Shown here in pieces: positions 63,277-64,000 of a DNA stretch of 64,000 bases. Position 1 is the first letter of the stretch; the number at the start of each line of letters is the position of its first letter. The notes under the pieces were generated by a model. That model worked only from the letters and a program-made list of their open reading frames with translations. It was not told the DNA's origin and ran no database searches. Source of the DNA: Rhodoblastus acidophilus (lineage in GTDB: Bacteria; Pseudomonadota; Alphaproteobacteria; Rhizobiales; Beijerinckiaceae); NCBI RefSeq assembly GCF_009720655.1, contig NZ_WNKS01000016.1:34290-98289 (forward strand), given 5' to 3'. The translations under genes were made by a program, and so were the position numbers.

Positions 63277-63723
63277 TCATCCCAGCAGATGGCGGAACAC
63301 GAAAACAGTTGCGACGCCCGTCGCCATGAAGGTCAGGCTCGCCGCGAGCGAGCGTTTCGACAGCCGCGCCAAGCCGCAAACACCGTGGCCGCTGGTGCAG
63401 CCGTTGCCGAGACGGGCGCCGAGCCCGACGAGAAAGCCGCCGACGATCAGCAGGTTGGGCGAGGCGGCGATCTGCGGCGCGGTGACGCCCCACAGCAGCG
63501 CGGCCAGCGCCGGCGACACCATGAGCCCGCCAACAAAGGCCAACCGCCAGGCGAAATCGCCGGTCTTCGGCTGCGCCAATCCGGCGAAGATGCCGGCTGC
63601 GCCGAGAATGCGCCCATCGCGCAGCAACAGCAGGGTTGCCGCCAGACCAATCAGCGCCCCGCCGCCCAACGCGGAAGCGGGTGTGAAATGCGCCCAGTCG
63701 ACCTGCACGGGTCCGCCTCCCAT
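63277..63723 (-). CDS. YeeE/YedE family transporter half
   Basis: 148 residues, about four membrane helices. It has the family signature LGNGCTSGHGVCGLARLSKR with its two conserved Cys residues. The ATG overlaps the CysA-like stop as TGATG, so sulfate/thiosulfate uptake functions are probably co-expressed. Confidence 0.93.
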   Translation of the reverse strand: MGGGPVQVDWAHFTPASALGGGALIGLAATLLLLRDGRILGAAGIFAGLAQPKTGDFAWRLAFVGGLMVSPALAALLWGVTAPQIAASPNLLIVGGFLVGLGARLGNGCTSGHGVCGLARLSKRSLAASLTFMATGVATVFVFRHLLG

Positions 63724-64000
63724 CAGATCGCGAAATTCGGCGTGTATTCCTGCTGCTTTCGGAGCGCGAACCAGACTTTATCACCGCGCTTCAGATCGAG
63801 ATCGTGAAAGACCGTCGTGGTCACCTCCACATCGACATGATCCTTGCCTTCGGTTTGCAACTCCACCTTCACCACGGGGCCGCCGAAGCCGATATGGGAC
63901 ACGAGACCCGGCTCCGCGTCGCGGCCGGCCTTATCTGGGTCGCGATGGATGACGATGTCGTGGGGGCGCACCAGCGCCTCGTCTCCGCCGTGTTCACGTC
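63723..64000 (-). CDS. cysA: Sulfate/thiosulfate ABC transporter ATPase CysA-like, C-terminal part
   Basis: Only the C-terminal TOBE-like domain is inside the window; the gene continues past the right edge. ALVRPHDIVIHRDPDKAG, then SHIGFGGPVVKVELQTEG and KRGDKVWFALRKQQEY, match the end of CysA proteins. The coupling to a YeeE pair suggests sulfur-oxyanion uptake. The GTG visible at 63971 is internal. Confidence 0.85.
   Translation of the reverse strand, partial: REHGGDEALVRPHDIVIHRDPDKAGRDAEPGLVSHIGFGGPVVKVELQTEGKDHVDVEVTTTVFHDLDLKRGDKVWFALRKQQEYTPNFAI

Overview
The window looks like a chromosomal segment of a GC-rich alphaproteobacterium, most likely Hyphomicrobiales (Beijerinckiaceae/Methylocystaceae or a relative such as Rhodoblastus). 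The reasons are hopanoid genes (hpnL-hpnM-hpnI), alphaproteobacterial dispersed repeats (the 'MPGLVPGIH' type at about 11.1 kb and the CTAGAGC type at 21.4 kb), and the gene families present. This assignment is inference. Genes are dense and many neighbours overlap as ATGA, GTGA or TGATG. There is no prophage, no CRISPR array and no rRNA. One tRNA, tRNA-Gln(UUG), is present.

Layout. 0-14 kb is mostly housekeeping: the end of a hybrid sensor kinase, a SOUL protein, a DUF2383 protein, a BigR/SqrR-like repressor, tex, hopanoid genes, a Tat-exported amidohydrolase, msrB, panD, serA and tRNA-Gln. 14.3-19.2 kb is an arsenic locus (arsR-acr3-arsC / arsC-arsD-arsA) with two similar operator-like sites. 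A decayed TauE/SafE permease and a 129-bp MITE-like repeat follow it. 20-31 kb is a chemotaxis locus (STAS-cheY-cheA-cheW-mcp-cheW-cheR-cheB) flanked by an RpfG-like HD-GYP protein and an unusual soluble coiled-coil protein.

31.5-50.6 kb is accessory C1/sulfur metabolism. On the minus strand there is a corrinoid methyltransferase operon: ferredoxin, corrinoid protein, three UroD-fold methyltransferases, a RamA-like activator and a CobW GTPase. It lies downstream of reverse transsulfuration genes (cbs, cgl) and two regulators (Rrf2 and XRE-cupin). On the plus strand there is an NMT1/SsuA-type ABC transporter, a two-subunit CoA-transferase, an enoyl-CoA hydratase homologue and a fused CoA-binding/O-acetylhomoserine sulfhydrylase, followed by an Lrp regulator and an APC permease. 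I propose that these form a methylated-organosulfur scavenging and demethylation system controlled through AT-rich palindromes.

53.1-62.6 kb is the most novel region. An intact P1B-like ATPase without the CPC motif is encoded divergently from a homologue that has lost its catalytic motifs. Around them are three small proteins with glycine-rich (GxxxG) segments, two of them clear paralogues; a J-domain protein with a C-terminal membrane segment; an outer-membrane beta-barrel-like protein; an ExoD-like protein; and an unknown soluble protein. Two divergent promoters share an identical 13-bp word. The layout recalls ferrosome (fez) loci or PacL/P-ATPase metal platforms, but the dead ATPase partner is not something I can place. 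The window ends with a YeeE/YedE pair, a small membrane protein and the C-terminus of a CysA-like sulfate ABC ATPase.
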